64,000 nucleotides of DNA from CAZKWG01 sp964615375 (GCA_964615375.1 CAZTOW010000002.1:124001-188000); one strand, 5' to 3'; positions 43,007 to 51,714 are shown, numbered from the stretch's first letter. Notes: a model not told the origin generated them from the letters alone. Numbers and translations: made by a program.

Positions 43007-44978
43007 GCAGGAGCATCGCGAGGGCGAGCGGCGCGGAGGGGGCAGGGGCGGCCGAACATCCGCAGTCCGGCCCGGCGATGGGGGTGCTCTTCCCGGGACC
43101 GGTGTCACGGGTGACACCGGTCTCGCCGCGCTCACCGGTCTCACCCGTCTCACCCGGCGCGTCGGCGAGGCCGTCGCAGTCCAGATCGTCCTCAGCGTAG
43201 GGAAACGGCCAGCGCCCGAGGTCCAGGCTCTGGTCCTCGGGCTCGCAGTCGCCGTCAGGGAGCACCGGCTCCAGGGTGGCGACCAGCGTCCCCTCCCCCC
43301 AGTCCTCCCGGTCCAGCGTGATCGGACCGAGCACGACGCCCTCGCCCGCGGCGAGCGGCGAGAGCTCCAGGCTGGCGGCGACGGCGCCGTCCTCCCGGGA
43401 GAGCGTGAGGGTGGCCTCCTCGGCCTCCACGCGCCCGTCGTTGGTCACGCCCAGCCAGAGCGAGACCGTGCGATCCGCGCAGCTCGCCGCGCAGGGGGTG
43501 ACCTCGACCAGCGCGAGATCCACCGCCCAGTGGGCGAGGCCCCAGCCGGGGGTGTTGGCCCGGAAGACGTTGGTGGAGGCCCAGGCGGGCTCGGGTGCGG
43601 CGGGGATGGAGAGGTCGTCCAGCACGCCGGAGCCGTCGAAGGAGGCCTGATTCCAGACCGGGCGCGCGGGCTGCCAGCTCGGATCGGTGAGCACGGCCAG
43701 GCCCGACCAGCCCGGCCCGCCGAGGTTGCTGTTGCCCACGACCAGATCGGCCACGCCGTCCCCGGTCGCGTCGGCGACGACGGCGCCCTCCAGCCAGGTC
43801 GGGCTCGCGTGCTCCGGCTCCTCGTAGAGCACCGCCCCGCTGGCCCCGTCCAGCACATAGAGCGCCTGGCTGTCGGCGTAGATGATCTCGGCGGCGCCGT
43901 CCCCGTCCAGGTCGGCGGCGGAGCCCCAGGTGCGGGCCGAGGCGTCCGAGGTCGTCGCGGTCCACAGCTCGCTGCCGTCGGCGTCGAAGGCCACGAAGAC
44001 GTCCGAGCCGGCCACGCCGATCTCCGGCCCACCGTCCCCGTCCAGGTCGGCGATCAGCGGCGCGCCGCCCGGGTTGGCGAAGCCGCCGGGCGAGGGCACG
44101 GTGCTCTCCCAGCGCAGGGCGCCGTCGGCGTCGAAGGCGCGCACGCTGGGGGCGTTGACGACGACGATCTCGGGGTCGCCGTCCAGGTCCAGGTCCGCGG
44201 TCGCGGCGTAGCCCGCGCCCTCGCTCCACAGCGCCGCGCCGTCCTCGTCCCAGACCGCCGCCCCGGCGACGACCTCCAGGCCCTCGTCCCCGTCCAGGTC
44301 CACCGCGAAGGGGAAGACGGCGTCTGCCGTGGACCAGAGCGGCGCGCCCTCCGCGCTCCAGACCCCGCCGTCCGCCAGCACCTCGGCGCGGCCGTCCCCG
44401 TCCAGGTCGGCGATGGCGGGCAGGTCGTAGCTGGGGAAGCTGCCCTCGACCGCCCAGCGCAGGGACCCGTCCGGGCCTACACAGAGCAGGGCCTCGCCGC
44501 CCTCGGACACGCCCACGATCTCGGGCGTCCCGTCCCCGTCCAGGTCGCCCAGCGCGAGCCCGGAGAGAGCCGAGAAGCGCCACTCCCGGTCACCGTCCGC
44601 CACCGACTCCAGGGCCAGCTCCACCTCGCCGCTGGACCCGTCCAGCAGGAAGAGCACGCCCTCCCCCTCGCCGTCGTCGGCGAAGGCCACGAAGGCCACC
44701 GTGGGCGCGTCGTCCTCGTCCCGGTCTCCGTCGCCGTCCAGATCGAGCAGGCGCCCGACCACCGGCGCCATCATGATCTCGTTCCAGTCCTCCAGGCCGT
44801 CCGCGCGGGTCCAGCGCCAGGCGAGCTCGGGCGCGAAGGTGGCGTCGCCCTCCTCGCGGACGCAGCTCGGGTCCGCGCTGGCCGCAGGGGCCTCGGGGGT
44901 AGGGAGCGCGTCACACCAGGCCAGACCGCCCGCGTGGGCGGGGAGGCCCAGCAGGAGCGCCAGCGCGAGGAGGCTCAT
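42960..44978 (-). CDS. Secreted FG-GAP/VCBS protein with MYXO-CTERM-like tail, coupled to the BMC operon
   Basis: 672 aa from the ATG at 44978, which overlaps the stop of the upstream BMC-P gene (ATGA). A signal peptide (LLALALLLGLPAHAGG) leads into about ten FG-GAP/VCBS repeats with Ca-binding DLDGDG motifs (LLDLDGDGDRDEDDAP, LALGDLDGDGTPEI, IADLDGDGRAEVL and others), predicting a beta-propeller. A CARDB-like domain (LWLGVTNDGRVEAEEATLTL) follows, then a Gly-Glu-Thr repeat and a terminal DCGCSAAP, helix and Arg tail of MYXO-CTERM type for surface sorting. A secreted surface protein as last cistron of a cytosolic microcompartment operon is odd. Confidence 0.88.
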   Translation of the reverse strand: MSLLALALLLGLPAHAGGLAWCDALPTPEAPAASADPSCVREEGDATFAPELAWRWTRADGLEDWNEIMMAPVVGRLLDLDGDGDRDEDDAPTVAFVAFADDGEGEGVLFLLDGSSGEVELALESVADGDREWRFSALSGLALGDLDGDGTPEIVGVSEGGEALLCVGPDGSLRWAVEGSFPSYDLPAIADLDGDGRAEVLADGGVWSAEGAPLWSTADAVFPFAVDLDGDEGLEVVAGAAVWDEDGAALWSEGAGYAATADLDLDGDPEIVVVNAPSVRAFDADGALRWESTVPSPGGFANPGGAPLIADLDGDGGPEIGVAGSDVFVAFDADGSELWTATTSDASARTWGSAADLDGDGAAEIIYADSQALYVLDGASGAVLYEEPEHASPTWLEGAVVADATGDGVADLVVGNSNLGGPGWSGLAVLTDPSWQPARPVWNQASFDGSGVLDDLSIPAAPEPAWASTNVFRANTPGWGLAHWAVDLALVEVTPCAASCADRTVSLWLGVTNDGRVEAEEATLTLSREDGAVAASLELSPLAAGEGVVLGPITLDREDWGEGTLVATLEPVLPDGDCEPEDQSLDLGRWPFPYAEDDLDCDGLADAPGETGETGERGETGVTRDTGPGKSTPIAGPDCGCSAAPAPSAPLALAMLLLSRARRRAGPADRRV
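43098..43121. repeat. Perfect 11-bp inverted repeat in coding sequence
   Basis: ACCGGTGTCAC, two bases, GTGACACCGGT. It lies in the 3' part of the FG-GAP gene, coding for the Thr/Gly stretch before the MYXO-CTERM tail, about 90 bp past the convergent stop at 43006. It could form a hairpin or a dimeric binding site; no evidence decides. Confidence 0.6.
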
Positions 44979-45247
44979 CCCACCTGCACGTCGTCCACGA
45001 TCCCGAGGATCACGGCGTGGAGCGGATCCTCGTCGCGGCCCAGGATCTGGCGGGCCGTGTTGCCCTCGCGCGCGGCCAGCACCAGATCCCCGGGGCCCGC
45101 CTGCACGCTGTCGATAGCCAGGAACACGCGGCCGTTCGGCGTGTGCGTGTCGGCGGCCACCGGCTGGCAGACCATCACCTTGCGGCCCTCGTAGACCGGG
45201 TGCTTGACCGTGGACACCGAATTCCCGATGACGCGGCAGAGGATCAC
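44975..45247 (-). CDS. BMC-P (EutN/CcmL) pentameric shell vertex protein 1
   Basis: 90 aa from the GTG at 45247, overlapping the previous stop (GTGA). EutN/CcmL signs are CRVIGNSVSTVKHPVYEGRK, MVCQPVAADT, LAIDSVQAGPGDLVLAAREG and the C-terminal VILGIVDDVQVG. Pentamers of this fold cap the vertices of microcompartment shells. It is the third BMC-P of the operon and the one directly followed by the FG-GAP gene. Confidence 0.95.
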   Translation of the reverse strand: MILCRVIGNSVSTVKHPVYEGRKVMVCQPVAADTHTPNGRVFLAIDSVQAGPGDLVLAAREGNTARQILGRDEDPLHAVILGIVDDVQVG

Positions 45248-45522
45248 AGGTACCTCCGATCGCCCCAGGCGTGGTCCACGATCTCGACCACGCTCGCGTC
45301 CACCGGCGAGAACGTGACGGGGAGGGCCAGGGCCGCCTCGCGGCCGGTGATCCAGGAGACCAGGTCACCCGGACCGGCCTGGAGGGGATCGGCGGCCACG
45401 ATGGGGTCGCCCTGGGCCTGGCCGTCGTGGTCGACCGGCTGGATGACCAGGAGGCGGACGCCGGTGAGGCTCTCGTGCTTGACGCGGGCCGTGACGGTGC
45501 CGAGGACGGTCGCGAGCTCCAT
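45244..45522 (-). CDS. BMC-P (EutN/CcmL) pentameric shell vertex protein 2
   Basis: 92 aa from the ATG at 45522, which shares a base with the stop of the BMC-T gene; a longer in-frame start at 45561 would overlap that gene and is not needed. Motifs are LATVLGTVTARVKHESLTGV, LLVIQPVDHDG, AADPLQAGPGDLVSWITGRE and SVVEIVDHAWG. It differs clearly from the other two vertex proteins of the operon, so three distinct pentamers are encoded. Confidence 0.94.
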   Translation of the reverse strand: MELATVLGTVTARVKHESLTGVRLLVIQPVDHDGQAQGDPIVAADPLQAGPGDLVSWITGREAALALPVTFSPVDASVVEIVDHAWGDRRYL

Positions 45523-46103
45523 CAGACCTCCACCTGGAAGGGCGGCGGGCGCAGGAGCCACCGCACCATGTCGGGGTGTGGGCGGGCGATGCGCTCGACC
45601 CGGTGCAGGGACCGGCGGGTCTCCAGCACGCTCTTCCCCGCGTCGATCGCCGCCTCCACGTCGTGCTGGGCGCCGAAGACCACGTAATAGGCCCGGCCCC
45701 CGAGGCCGCCGGCCACGCGCACGCCGGCCAGGGTCACGTCCGCGTCCTTCAGACTGCGGTCGCAGGCCTCCAGCGTGCCCGCCACGCGCTGCCCCTCGAT
45801 GACGCCGAGGGTGTCGAGCTCGTCCGCCGTGCGGAGGATCGTGCGCCCGCGCAGGCCCGCCAGAATGCCCTCGTGCGCCCGGGGGAGCAGCAGGCGGTCC
45901 ACCACCCCCTCCTCCGCCCGCGCCAGCGCCTCGGCGTAGCTCTCCTCGACCTCGGCCACCCCGCCCGCGAAGAGCAGGAGGAAACGCCCAGGCTCGATGA
46001 GGTTCGCCTCCAGCACGGTGACCGGCGCCTTCTTGGTGAGCGCGTCCAGCGAGGCGAGCCCGCGGGCGACGCTGTCCACCTCGACGAGCGCCAGCGCCTC
46101 CAT
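45522..46103 (-). CDS. BMC-T tandem-domain shell trimer protein (T1-like)
   Basis: 193 aa with two BMC domains: first EALALVEVDSVARGLASLDA, then EANLIEPGRFLLLFAGGVAE; second VAGTLEACDRSLKDADVTLA, then VAGGLGGRAYYVVFGAQHDV. Trimers of such proteins replace hexamers in the shell and often carry a larger gated or metal-containing pore. There is no Cys at the centre, so an Fe-S pore like that of PduT is not indicated. The overall pattern (EVEESYAEAL, RAHEGIL) is like the H. ochraceum T1 protein as I remember it. It lies two bases downstream of the aldehyde dehydrogenase. Confidence 0.92.
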   Translation of the reverse strand: MEALALVEVDSVARGLASLDALTKKAPVTVLEANLIEPGRFLLLFAGGVAEVEESYAEALARAEEGVVDRLLLPRAHEGILAGLRGRTILRTADELDTLGVIEGQRVAGTLEACDRSLKDADVTLAGVRVAGGLGGRAYYVVFGAQHDVEAAIDAGKSVLETRRSLHRVERIARPHPDMVRWLLRPPPFQVEV

Positions 46104-46105
46104 GC

Positions 46106-47515
46106 TCAGACGATCCGGAAGTAGCCGGCCAGCGTGCAGCGGCGCTCCCGGGTAAAGGTGCGCGCGGTGGTCAGGCCGTCGCCGGTGGGGCTGGCGATGG
46201 TGAAGCTGGTGTAGCCCTCCCCGCCGAAGCCGAGGCCCGCGTAGTTGGGGGCGTTCTTCACGAAGATCGAGCAGTTGACGACCTTCGCCATCCGGTGCAG
46301 CGCGTCGAGGTTGCGCGAGTACATGCTGGCCGTGTGGCCGAAGCCGTGCTCGGCCTGCACCGCCAGATCGATGCCCTCGTGCACGTCCTTGACCCGGACG
46401 AAGGCCATGACGGGCATGAGGAGCTCGTGCTGCACGAAGGGGTGATCGAAGGGCACCTCGCAGATGATCAGCCGGGGATCACCCTTGAAGGGGACGTCGA
46501 TCTCCTTGAGCATCCGGCTGGCGTCGCGCCCCACCCAGGAGCGGTTGATGTGCTCCTTGTCGGGGGTGAGGATGAGCTTCTCCAGGCGGGTGATCTGGTG
46601 GTTGCGCAGGCGCACGGCGCCGAGCGCCTCCACCCGGTCCATCAGATTGTCGAACACCTTCTCCACCGCGAGGACCTCCTTCTCGTCGGTGCAGATGATG
46701 TTGTTGTCGAAGCTGGCGCCCAGGTAGATGCCGCGCGCGGCCTTGTCCAGGTCGGCGGTCTCGTCCACCACCACCGGCGGGTTGCCCGGGCCGGCGGCGA
46801 CGCACTTCTTGCCGCTGTTCATCGCGGCCTTGACCACCTCGCCGCCGCCCGTGACGACCACGAGGCGGATGCCCGGGTGGCGCATGACCTGGTTGGCCGA
46901 CTCGATGGTCGGCGTCTCCACGCAGGTCATGACGTTCTCGGGGCCCCCGACCTCCATGACCGCGCGGTTGATCAGGTCCACGCAGTAGGCGCTGGTCTTC
47001 TTCGCCAGCGGGTGGACGTTGAAGACCACCGCGTTGCCGCCCGACACCATCCCGATCCCGTTGTTGAGGATGGTCTCGGTGGGGTTGGTGCAGGGCGTGA
47101 TGGAGCCGATGACGCCGAAGGGCGCGCGCTCGATCAGGGTGAGCCCGTCGTCGCCCGTGTACGCGATGGGGTCCAGGATCTCCGGCCCCGGCGTCTTGTG
47201 GATGACGAGCAGGTTCTTCTTGATCTTGTCCTCGACGCGGCCGAGCCCCGTCTCCTCGCGCGCCATCTTGGCGAGCGTGTGGACGTCCTCCGCCGCGCGC
47301 CGCCGGATGTTCGCGATCATCTCGCGCCGCTTCTCCAGCGGCATCGAGACCAGGAGGAGCTGGGCCTGTCGGGCCGCGCTCTGGGCCTCGTCCACGCTCT
47401 TGAAGACGCCGCGCAGCGTGCCGGGCACGTCGGCGGTCTTCGCGGGAAGCTCACCCGTGCGGATGCGGCTCAGCACCCGCTCGACGATCTCGCCGATCTG
47501 GTCGCGATCACTCAC
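46106..47515 (-). CDS. CoA-acylating-type aldehyde dehydrogenase with encapsulation peptide
   Basis: 469 aa from the GTG at 47515, overlapping the BMC-P3 stop (GTGA). The N-terminal MSDRDQIGEIVERVLSRI is a short amphipathic helix followed by a Gly/Pro linker, the form of peptides that direct cargo into microcompartments. The EutE/PduP-like catalytic core has FGVIGSITPCTNPTETILNN, VVTGGGEVVKAAMNSGKK and the active-site Cys in SFDNNIICTDEKEV. The reaction expected is aldehyde plus CoA plus NAD+ to acyl-CoA. It is the only core enzyme in the operon: no alcohol dehydrogenase, phosphotransacylase, lyase or aldolase is beside it. Confidence 0.95.
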   Translation of the reverse strand: MSDRDQIGEIVERVLSRIRTGELPAKTADVPGTLRGVFKSVDEAQSAARQAQLLLVSMPLEKRREMIANIRRRAAEDVHTLAKMAREETGLGRVEDKIKKNLLVIHKTPGPEILDPIAYTGDDGLTLIERAPFGVIGSITPCTNPTETILNNGIGMVSGGNAVVFNVHPLAKKTSAYCVDLINRAVMEVGGPENVMTCVETPTIESANQVMRHPGIRLVVVTGGGEVVKAAMNSGKKCVAAGPGNPPVVVDETADLDKAARGIYLGASFDNNIICTDEKEVLAVEKVFDNLMDRVEALGAVRLRNHQITRLEKLILTPDKEHINRSWVGRDASRMLKEIDVPFKGDPRLIICEVPFDHPFVQHELLMPVMAFVRVKDVHEGIDLAVQAEHGFGHTASMYSRNLDALHRMAKVVNCSIFVKNAPNYAGLGFGGEGYTSFTIASPTGDGLTTARTFTRERRCTLAGYFRIV

Positions 47516-47820
47516 GGCCTGCCGTCCTCATTGGACTTGAGGTAGACGCTCCGGTCGCCCACGTCCACGGCGTCCACGATGGCCATGACCACCGCGTCGA
47601 TGGGCCGGGCGTCCGTCGCGCGGGTCTGGCGCGCGCTGGAGCCCGAGGCGTAGAGCACGAGCTCTCCCACGCCGGCGCCCACGGCGTCCGCCGCGACCAC
47701 GAATGAGCCCTGCTCCTCGAGCGCGATCGAGACGTCGCGCACGAGGTAGAGCCTGAGCCCCTCGATCTTCTCGTCCTTGCGGGTCGAGACGACCGTTCCG
47801 ACGATCCGCCCGAGCTTCAT
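47512..47820 (-). CDS. BMC-P (EutN/CcmL) pentameric shell vertex protein 3
   Basis: 102 aa from the ATG at 47820 with TGGAG upstream. Motifs are KLGRIVGTVVSTRKDEKIEG, LYLVRDVSIA, AADAVGAGVGELVLYASGSS and VVMAIVDAVDVG. It lies between the BMC-H gene and the aldehyde dehydrogenase, overlapping the latter's start. Confidence 0.95.
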   Translation of the reverse strand: MKLGRIVGTVVSTRKDEKIEGLRLYLVRDVSIALEEQGSFVVAADAVGAGVGELVLYASGSSARQTRATDARPIDAVVMAIVDAVDVGDRSVYLKSNEDGRP

Positions 47821-47832
47821 CGCAGCTCCAGT

Positions 47833-48126
47833 TCAGGCCTTCTTCGACGGCGTGCGGCCCAGCGGCAGGACCTCGTCGATGTTCTCGTGCGGCCGCGGGA
47901 TCACGTGCACGCTGACCAGCTCGCCGACCCGCTGGGCCTGGCGGGCGCCCGCCTCGGTGGCAGCCTTGACCGCCGCGACGTCACCACGGACGATGGCGGT
48001 GACATAGCCACCACCCGTCTTCTCGTAGCCCACCAGCTCCACGCGGGCGGCCTTGACCATCGCGTCGGCGGCTTCCACCATGGCTACCCAGCCCTTGGTT
48101 TCGATCATCCCGAGTGCGTCTGCCAT
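47833..48126 (-). CDS. BMC-H hexameric shell protein
   Basis: 97 aa from the ATG at 48126. A single BMC domain of PduA/EutM type: ALGMIETKGWVAMVEAADAM, ARVELVGYEKTGGGYVTAIV, RGDVAAVKAATEAGARQAQR and VHVIPRPHENIDEVLP. The pore loop reads KTGGG where KIGSG is common. It forms the flat hexameric facets of the shell and is the only BMC-H gene in the operon. Confidence 0.97.
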   Translation of the reverse strand: MADALGMIETKGWVAMVEAADAMVKAARVELVGYEKTGGGYVTAIVRGDVAAVKAATEAGARQAQRVGELVSVHVIPRPHENIDEVLPLGRTPSKKA

Positions 48127-48164
48127 GGGGTCTCCACTCTCCCTGAAATTGAAGGACGCTCAGA

Positions 48165-48779
48165 CTACTTGGAAGCGAAGGCCTCGATCGCGGCGATGGC
48201 GGCCTCACGGGCGCTGTCGATCTCGCTCTCGGGCCCGGCCATCCACAGACGCCCGAAGGCGCCGAAGGGCCGGATGTTGATGAGGTTGACGTTCGCCGCC
48301 TTCTCCGCCTCGTTGGCCGCGGCGACGATCCAGGCCGCCGGCTCCGTCTCGAGGATGAAGAGGCTCTGCCCGGGGATGAGCATCATGCCCGAGCGGTCGC
48401 GGTTGATGAGCTGAGCCTGGTAGGGCTCCACCGCCCGGATGATCTGGTTGCTGACCACCTTCGGGCGCTTGTAGCTGTTCCGGTCGAGCTGCAGGTAGGA
48501 CAGGATGGCGTCGCCCGCGCTCAGGACCTCGCCCTTGTCGTCGTGGTGGACCTCGAGCAGGCCGAAGGCGCGCTCGACCACCTGGATGGCCGGCACCGAG
48601 CGGGTCGCCTTGAGCGCCACGTCGGTCACGCGGTTGATGATCATGCCCGGCGCGGTCTCGACCCAGAGGCTGGCCTGACCCGCGAGCGGGAGGAAGCCCT
48701 TGCACGTCGTGCCGGTGAAGGCCGCCAGCTGAGGCTGGAGGCTGTCGAGGAAGACATACCCGCGGAGCTCGACCGACAA
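48165..48779 (-). CDS. BMC-T tandem-domain shell trimer protein (T2/T3-like)
   Basis: 204 aa from a TTG at 48779, decided by AAGGAGAGG 6 bases upstream; no ATG fits. Two permuted BMC domains are visible: MSVELRGYVFLDSLQPQLAA, then NRVTDVALKATRSVPAIQVV and VERAFGLLEVHHDDKGEVLS; second SNQIIRAVEPYQAQLINRD, then LFILETEPAAWIVAAANEAE and NIRPFGAFGRLWMAGPE. This is strikingly like the double-stacking BMC-T proteins of the Haliangium ochraceum shell as I remember them; these form gated, stacked trimers. First gene of the operon. Confidence 0.93.
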   Translation of the reverse strand: MSVELRGYVFLDSLQPQLAAFTGTTCKGFLPLAGQASLWVETAPGMIINRVTDVALKATRSVPAIQVVERAFGLLEVHHDDKGEVLSAGDAILSYLQLDRNSYKRPKVVSNQIIRAVEPYQAQLINRDRSGMMLIPGQSLFILETEPAAWIVAAANEAEKAANVNLINIRPFGAFGRLWMAGPESEIDSAREAAIAAIEAFASK

Positions 48780-48899
48780 GGCTACCTCTCCTTCTCAGCG
48801 CCTGTGCTCACCGGCCTTCTCCACCGGCGCTGTCTGCTGATCCGTGCTCGCCGGGCCCATGCTGGCTGGACCCGCGCCGACCCTTCGTGACTCGCACTC

Positions 48900-48928
48900 T
48901 GGTACCGCGTGGAAACCCCCTTCGTCAA
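48900..48928 (-). promoter_or_regulatory. Candidate promoter for the BMC operon
   Basis: On the minus strand TTGACG, 17 bases, GTACCA, about 120 bases before the first BMC start. It lies in the 184-bp gap 48780-48963, which is otherwise empty. The -35 is near consensus and the -10 is weak. Confidence 0.33.
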
Positions 48929-48963
48929 GGCGGCTGCGCGGATTGTCCCCCACGGCGCGCGGC

Positions 48964-50217
48964 TCACTTGAACGCGAGCGTGGCGACCCCCGCCGCCACC
49001 GCCAGCGCGGCGCCCACGCCGAGCAGGATGAGGACGACCAGGGCCACCTTGGGCAGGGTCTTCTTCCAGGTGGGCTCCGGGGCGGGAGGCGCCACCTTGA
49101 GCCGCATGATCTCGTCGAGGGTGGCCCCGCGGCGCACGCCCGAGGCCGTCTCGGGGAAGGCCTGATCGGGAGAGGCGGGCTGGCTGGCCGCCATGGGCTC
49201 CAGGCCGGCCGCGGCCGAGCTGAGCGGCGGTCCACCCTGGATCTCGATGGGCACCATCGAGGTCACGGGCGCGGAGGGGCGCTCCATCTGGCTCATCGGG
49301 CGCTCGACCACGATGGGCGCGGCGGGCCGGGGCTGCGCGCGCGAGGCGCTGGAGCGCACCGGGGGCGCGTCCACCGGCGGGGGCGCGGGCGGCGGGGCGG
49401 GCGGCGGCGCGGGCGGGGGCGCGGGCGCGCGCGGCGGCGGGGGAGCGTCCATGCTCGCCGGGCCGGCGCGACCCACCGGAGAGGAGGGGGGCGGCGGCGG
49501 CGGGGGCGCCATCGAGGGCACGGTGCCGGCCGAGGCCCGCCCCACCGGGCTCGAGCCGCGCGGCGGCGGCGCGGGCGGGATCTGCTCCCGCGACACCGGG
49601 TAGACCAGCCCGGTCTTCCCGTGATCGGGGATGGAGCGCAGGTCCACCTTCTGGACCTCCCCATCGGCCATGAAGAGCGCGGTGGGCTCCTCCTCGAAAC
49701 CTCCGGCGACCGGCGCGAGGTTGGGCGCCGCGGGGCTCGGGGCGGGGGGCTTCTGGGTGGGCGGCTCGGAGAAGGGGAAGATACCCGTGGGTCCGTGGTC
49801 CGGCACGCGCCGCAGGTCGGGGGCACCCTCGCGGGGGCGCGGCGGGGGCGCCGGGGCCGCGGGGGCGGGGCGAGGCGGAGCGGGCCGGGGCGGGGGCGCC
49901 TCGGGGATCAGGCTCTTCGAGCGAGCGCGCTTCGCCGCCTCCTCGATCTGGTCCGGGGAGAAGAGGGAGGTGGCCTCGTCGTCGACGCCCGCGCGCCAGA
50001 AGCCGCCCTGCTGGATCTGCTGGGACTGGAAGGGGTCGCCGATCAGCGGGAGGTCGCCCTCGAATTGCGCGCCGCGCGCCCGAAGCTGCTCGACCATGCC
50101 CGGCGGATACTGAACGGCCAGGCGGCGTCCGCACTCGCACTGAATCCGCGAGCTGGGCGCCGGATAGGGCTCACGCAGCGTGTGCTCCCGCTTGCAGTTG
50201 GGACAGGTCAGCTTCAA
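48964..50217 (-). CDS. Zinc-ribbon, Pro-rich, single-pass membrane protein
   Basis: 417 aa from a TTG at 50217, chosen because GAGAGGGGAG lies just upstream and the next residues are the zinc ribbon itself (KLTCPNCKREHTL, then IQCECGRRLAVQY: four Cys at about 5, 8, 30 and 32). A long low-complexity Pro/Ala region follows. Within it two similar short motifs are repeated: DLRRVPDHGPTGIFP and DLRSIPDHGKTGLVYP. Near the end LDEIMRLKVAP precedes a membrane helix (ALVVLILLGVGAALAVAAGV, near 395-414). N-terminal zinc-ribbon plus Pro-rich plus one helix is a frequent myxobacterial plan, possibly protein-interaction or motility/regulatory scaffolding. The function is unknown. Confidence 0.8.
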   Translation of the reverse strand: MKLTCPNCKREHTLREPYPAPSSRIQCECGRRLAVQYPPGMVEQLRARGAQFEGDLPLIGDPFQSQQIQQGGFWRAGVDDEATSLFSPDQIEEAAKRARSKSLIPEAPPPRPAPPRPAPAAPAPPPRPREGAPDLRRVPDHGPTGIFPFSEPPTQKPPAPSPAAPNLAPVAGGFEEEPTALFMADGEVQKVDLRSIPDHGKTGLVYPVSREQIPPAPPPRGSSPVGRASAGTVPSMAPPPPPPPSSPVGRAGPASMDAPPPPRAPAPPPAPPPAPPPAPPPVDAPPVRSSASRAQPRPAAPIVVERPMSQMERPSAPVTSMVPIEIQGGPPLSSAAAGLEPMAASQPASPDQAFPETASGVRRGATLDEIMRLKVAPPAPEPTWKKTLPKVALVVLILLGVGAALAVAAGVATLAFK

Positions 50218-50286
50218 GGCTCCCCTCTCCGGCCCGACAGTATACCAGGGAGCGCGCCGCGCCGCTCCCGATGAGGCGCGCTCCAC

Positions 50287-51714
50287 CTATCTCACGCGCG
50301 CGGTGGACGCCTCCTCCACGCGAAGCACCGTCATCATGCCCCCCTCGGCGTGCGGGAGGATGTGGCAGTGAGCCATCCAGTCGCCCGCGTAGTCTGCCAG
50401 GATCCGGGCTCGCAACACGCTGTAGACTGGCACGTCAACCGTGTCGTCCACGCGCAGGAGCGGGGGCGCCACCCCGTCGATCGAGAGGATCTCCATTGGC
50501 ATCCCGTGGAGGTGGAAAGGGTGGCTGGTGGGCGAGATGTTGCGCACCTCCAGGATGGCCTCCTCACCGAGCGGGACGGTGGGGATGTCCACGTCGGGCC
50601 ACTGCTGGCCGTTGATGAACCACTCCCCCGTGCCGGTGTCCCCCGAGAGGGAGAAGAGGAGGTCGGTGGTGCCCGGGTCCTCTCCCGGGAGCGCGCCGGA
50701 GAAGGGCCAGTCGAGGGCCTCCGGGGCCGGCGCGGGATCCTGCACGCGCACGGAGACCAGCACGCTCTCCATGCCGGTGGCCCCGCCGTGCTGGGTCCAG
50801 CCCAGGTCGGTGACGTCGAAGCCGTCCTCGCCCACGCGCCACTCGGCCTCCAGGCGGTCCCCGGGGCCCAGCAGCTCCGGCTCCTCGGAGAGCCCGGCCA
50901 GGAGACCCTGGTCCTGGGCGATCACGCGCATGTCCGGCCAGGAGAGCCACAGGTAGCCCGTGTTGCTCACGTTCAGCACCCGGGCCCGGACGCGGGTCCC
51001 CCCGGACAGCTGGATCTCGGGGTCCACCAGCCCGCCCACGGTCCAGCGACCGGCCATCCCGTCCATGCCGTGGTCGTCCTCGCCCCCGGCCGGCGTGCCG
51101 GCGTTGGCGAAGTCCCAGTCGTCCAGGAAGAGGATCAGCTCCTCGTCCGTGGCGGGCTCGTCGGGGTCCTCCACGATGAAGGCGCCGTACAGGCCGGCAT
51201 CCACCTGCTCGTGGCTGTCGAAGTGTGGGTGGTACCAGAAGGTGCCCGGGGCGTCCAAGGTGAAGGTGTAGGTCGCGCTCTCGCCCGGCTCCACCGGGTC
51301 CATCATCCAGGGGACCCCGTCCACCTCGAAGGGGACGTGGAGGCCGTGCCAGTGGACCGTGGTGGGCTCGTCGAGCTCGTTCTCCAGCTCGACGATGACC
51401 GTGTCTCCGACCCGCGCGCGCAGGGTGGGGCCGGGGAGCAGACCGTTGTAGGCGTAGCCCTCGACGAAAACGGGCCCGCCCTCCGCGTCGGGGAGCGCGA
51501 AGGTGTGGGTGGCGGGGGCGGCGCTGAGGCGGACGTGGAGCACCTCGGAGTCCTCGTCCAGGTCCTCCGCCTCGGGCGGGTTGGCGAAGACGGGGGCGGC
51601 CTCTTCGGCGGAGTCGGCCGTGTCCCCCGAGTCGGCGAGGCTCTCCCTCCCCTCCCCTGTCTCGTGGGGCCCCGTCTCCAAGGGCGCGGCGCAGGCCAGG
51701 AGGAGGAGGATCAC
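50287..51714 (-). CDS. Multicopper oxidase, lipoprotein type
   Basis: 475 aa. A very short lipoprotein-like signal (MILLLLAC) and an acidic linker lead into cupredoxin domains. All four copper-ligand motifs are present: HWHGLH near 120, WYHPHFDSH near 160, HPFHLHG near 408, and HCHILPHAEGGMM near 455, giving the type 1 copper His/Cys/Met and the trinuclear site. Laccase-like oxidation of a phenolic, metal or electron-carrier substrate with reduction of O2 outside the cell is expected. Its ATG overlaps the stop of a pentaheme cytochrome gene, so the two are likely a periplasmic or surface electron-transfer pair. Confidence 0.93.
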   Translation of the reverse strand: MILLLLACAAPLETGPHETGEGRESLADSGDTADSAEEAAPVFANPPEAEDLDEDSEVLHVRLSAAPATHTFALPDAEGGPVFVEGYAYNGLLPGPTLRARVGDTVIVELENELDEPTTVHWHGLHVPFEVDGVPWMMDPVEPGESATYTFTLDAPGTFWYHPHFDSHEQVDAGLYGAFIVEDPDEPATDEELILFLDDWDFANAGTPAGGEDDHGMDGMAGRWTVGGLVDPEIQLSGGTRVRARVLNVSNTGYLWLSWPDMRVIAQDQGLLAGLSEEPELLGPGDRLEAEWRVGEDGFDVTDLGWTQHGGATGMESVLVSVRVQDPAPAPEALDWPFSGALPGEDPGTTDLLFSLSGDTGTGEWFINGQQWPDVDIPTVPLGEEAILEVRNISPTSHPFHLHGMPMEILSIDGVAPPLLRVDDTVDVPVYSVLRARILADYAGDWMAHCHILPHAEGGMMTVLRVEEASTARVR

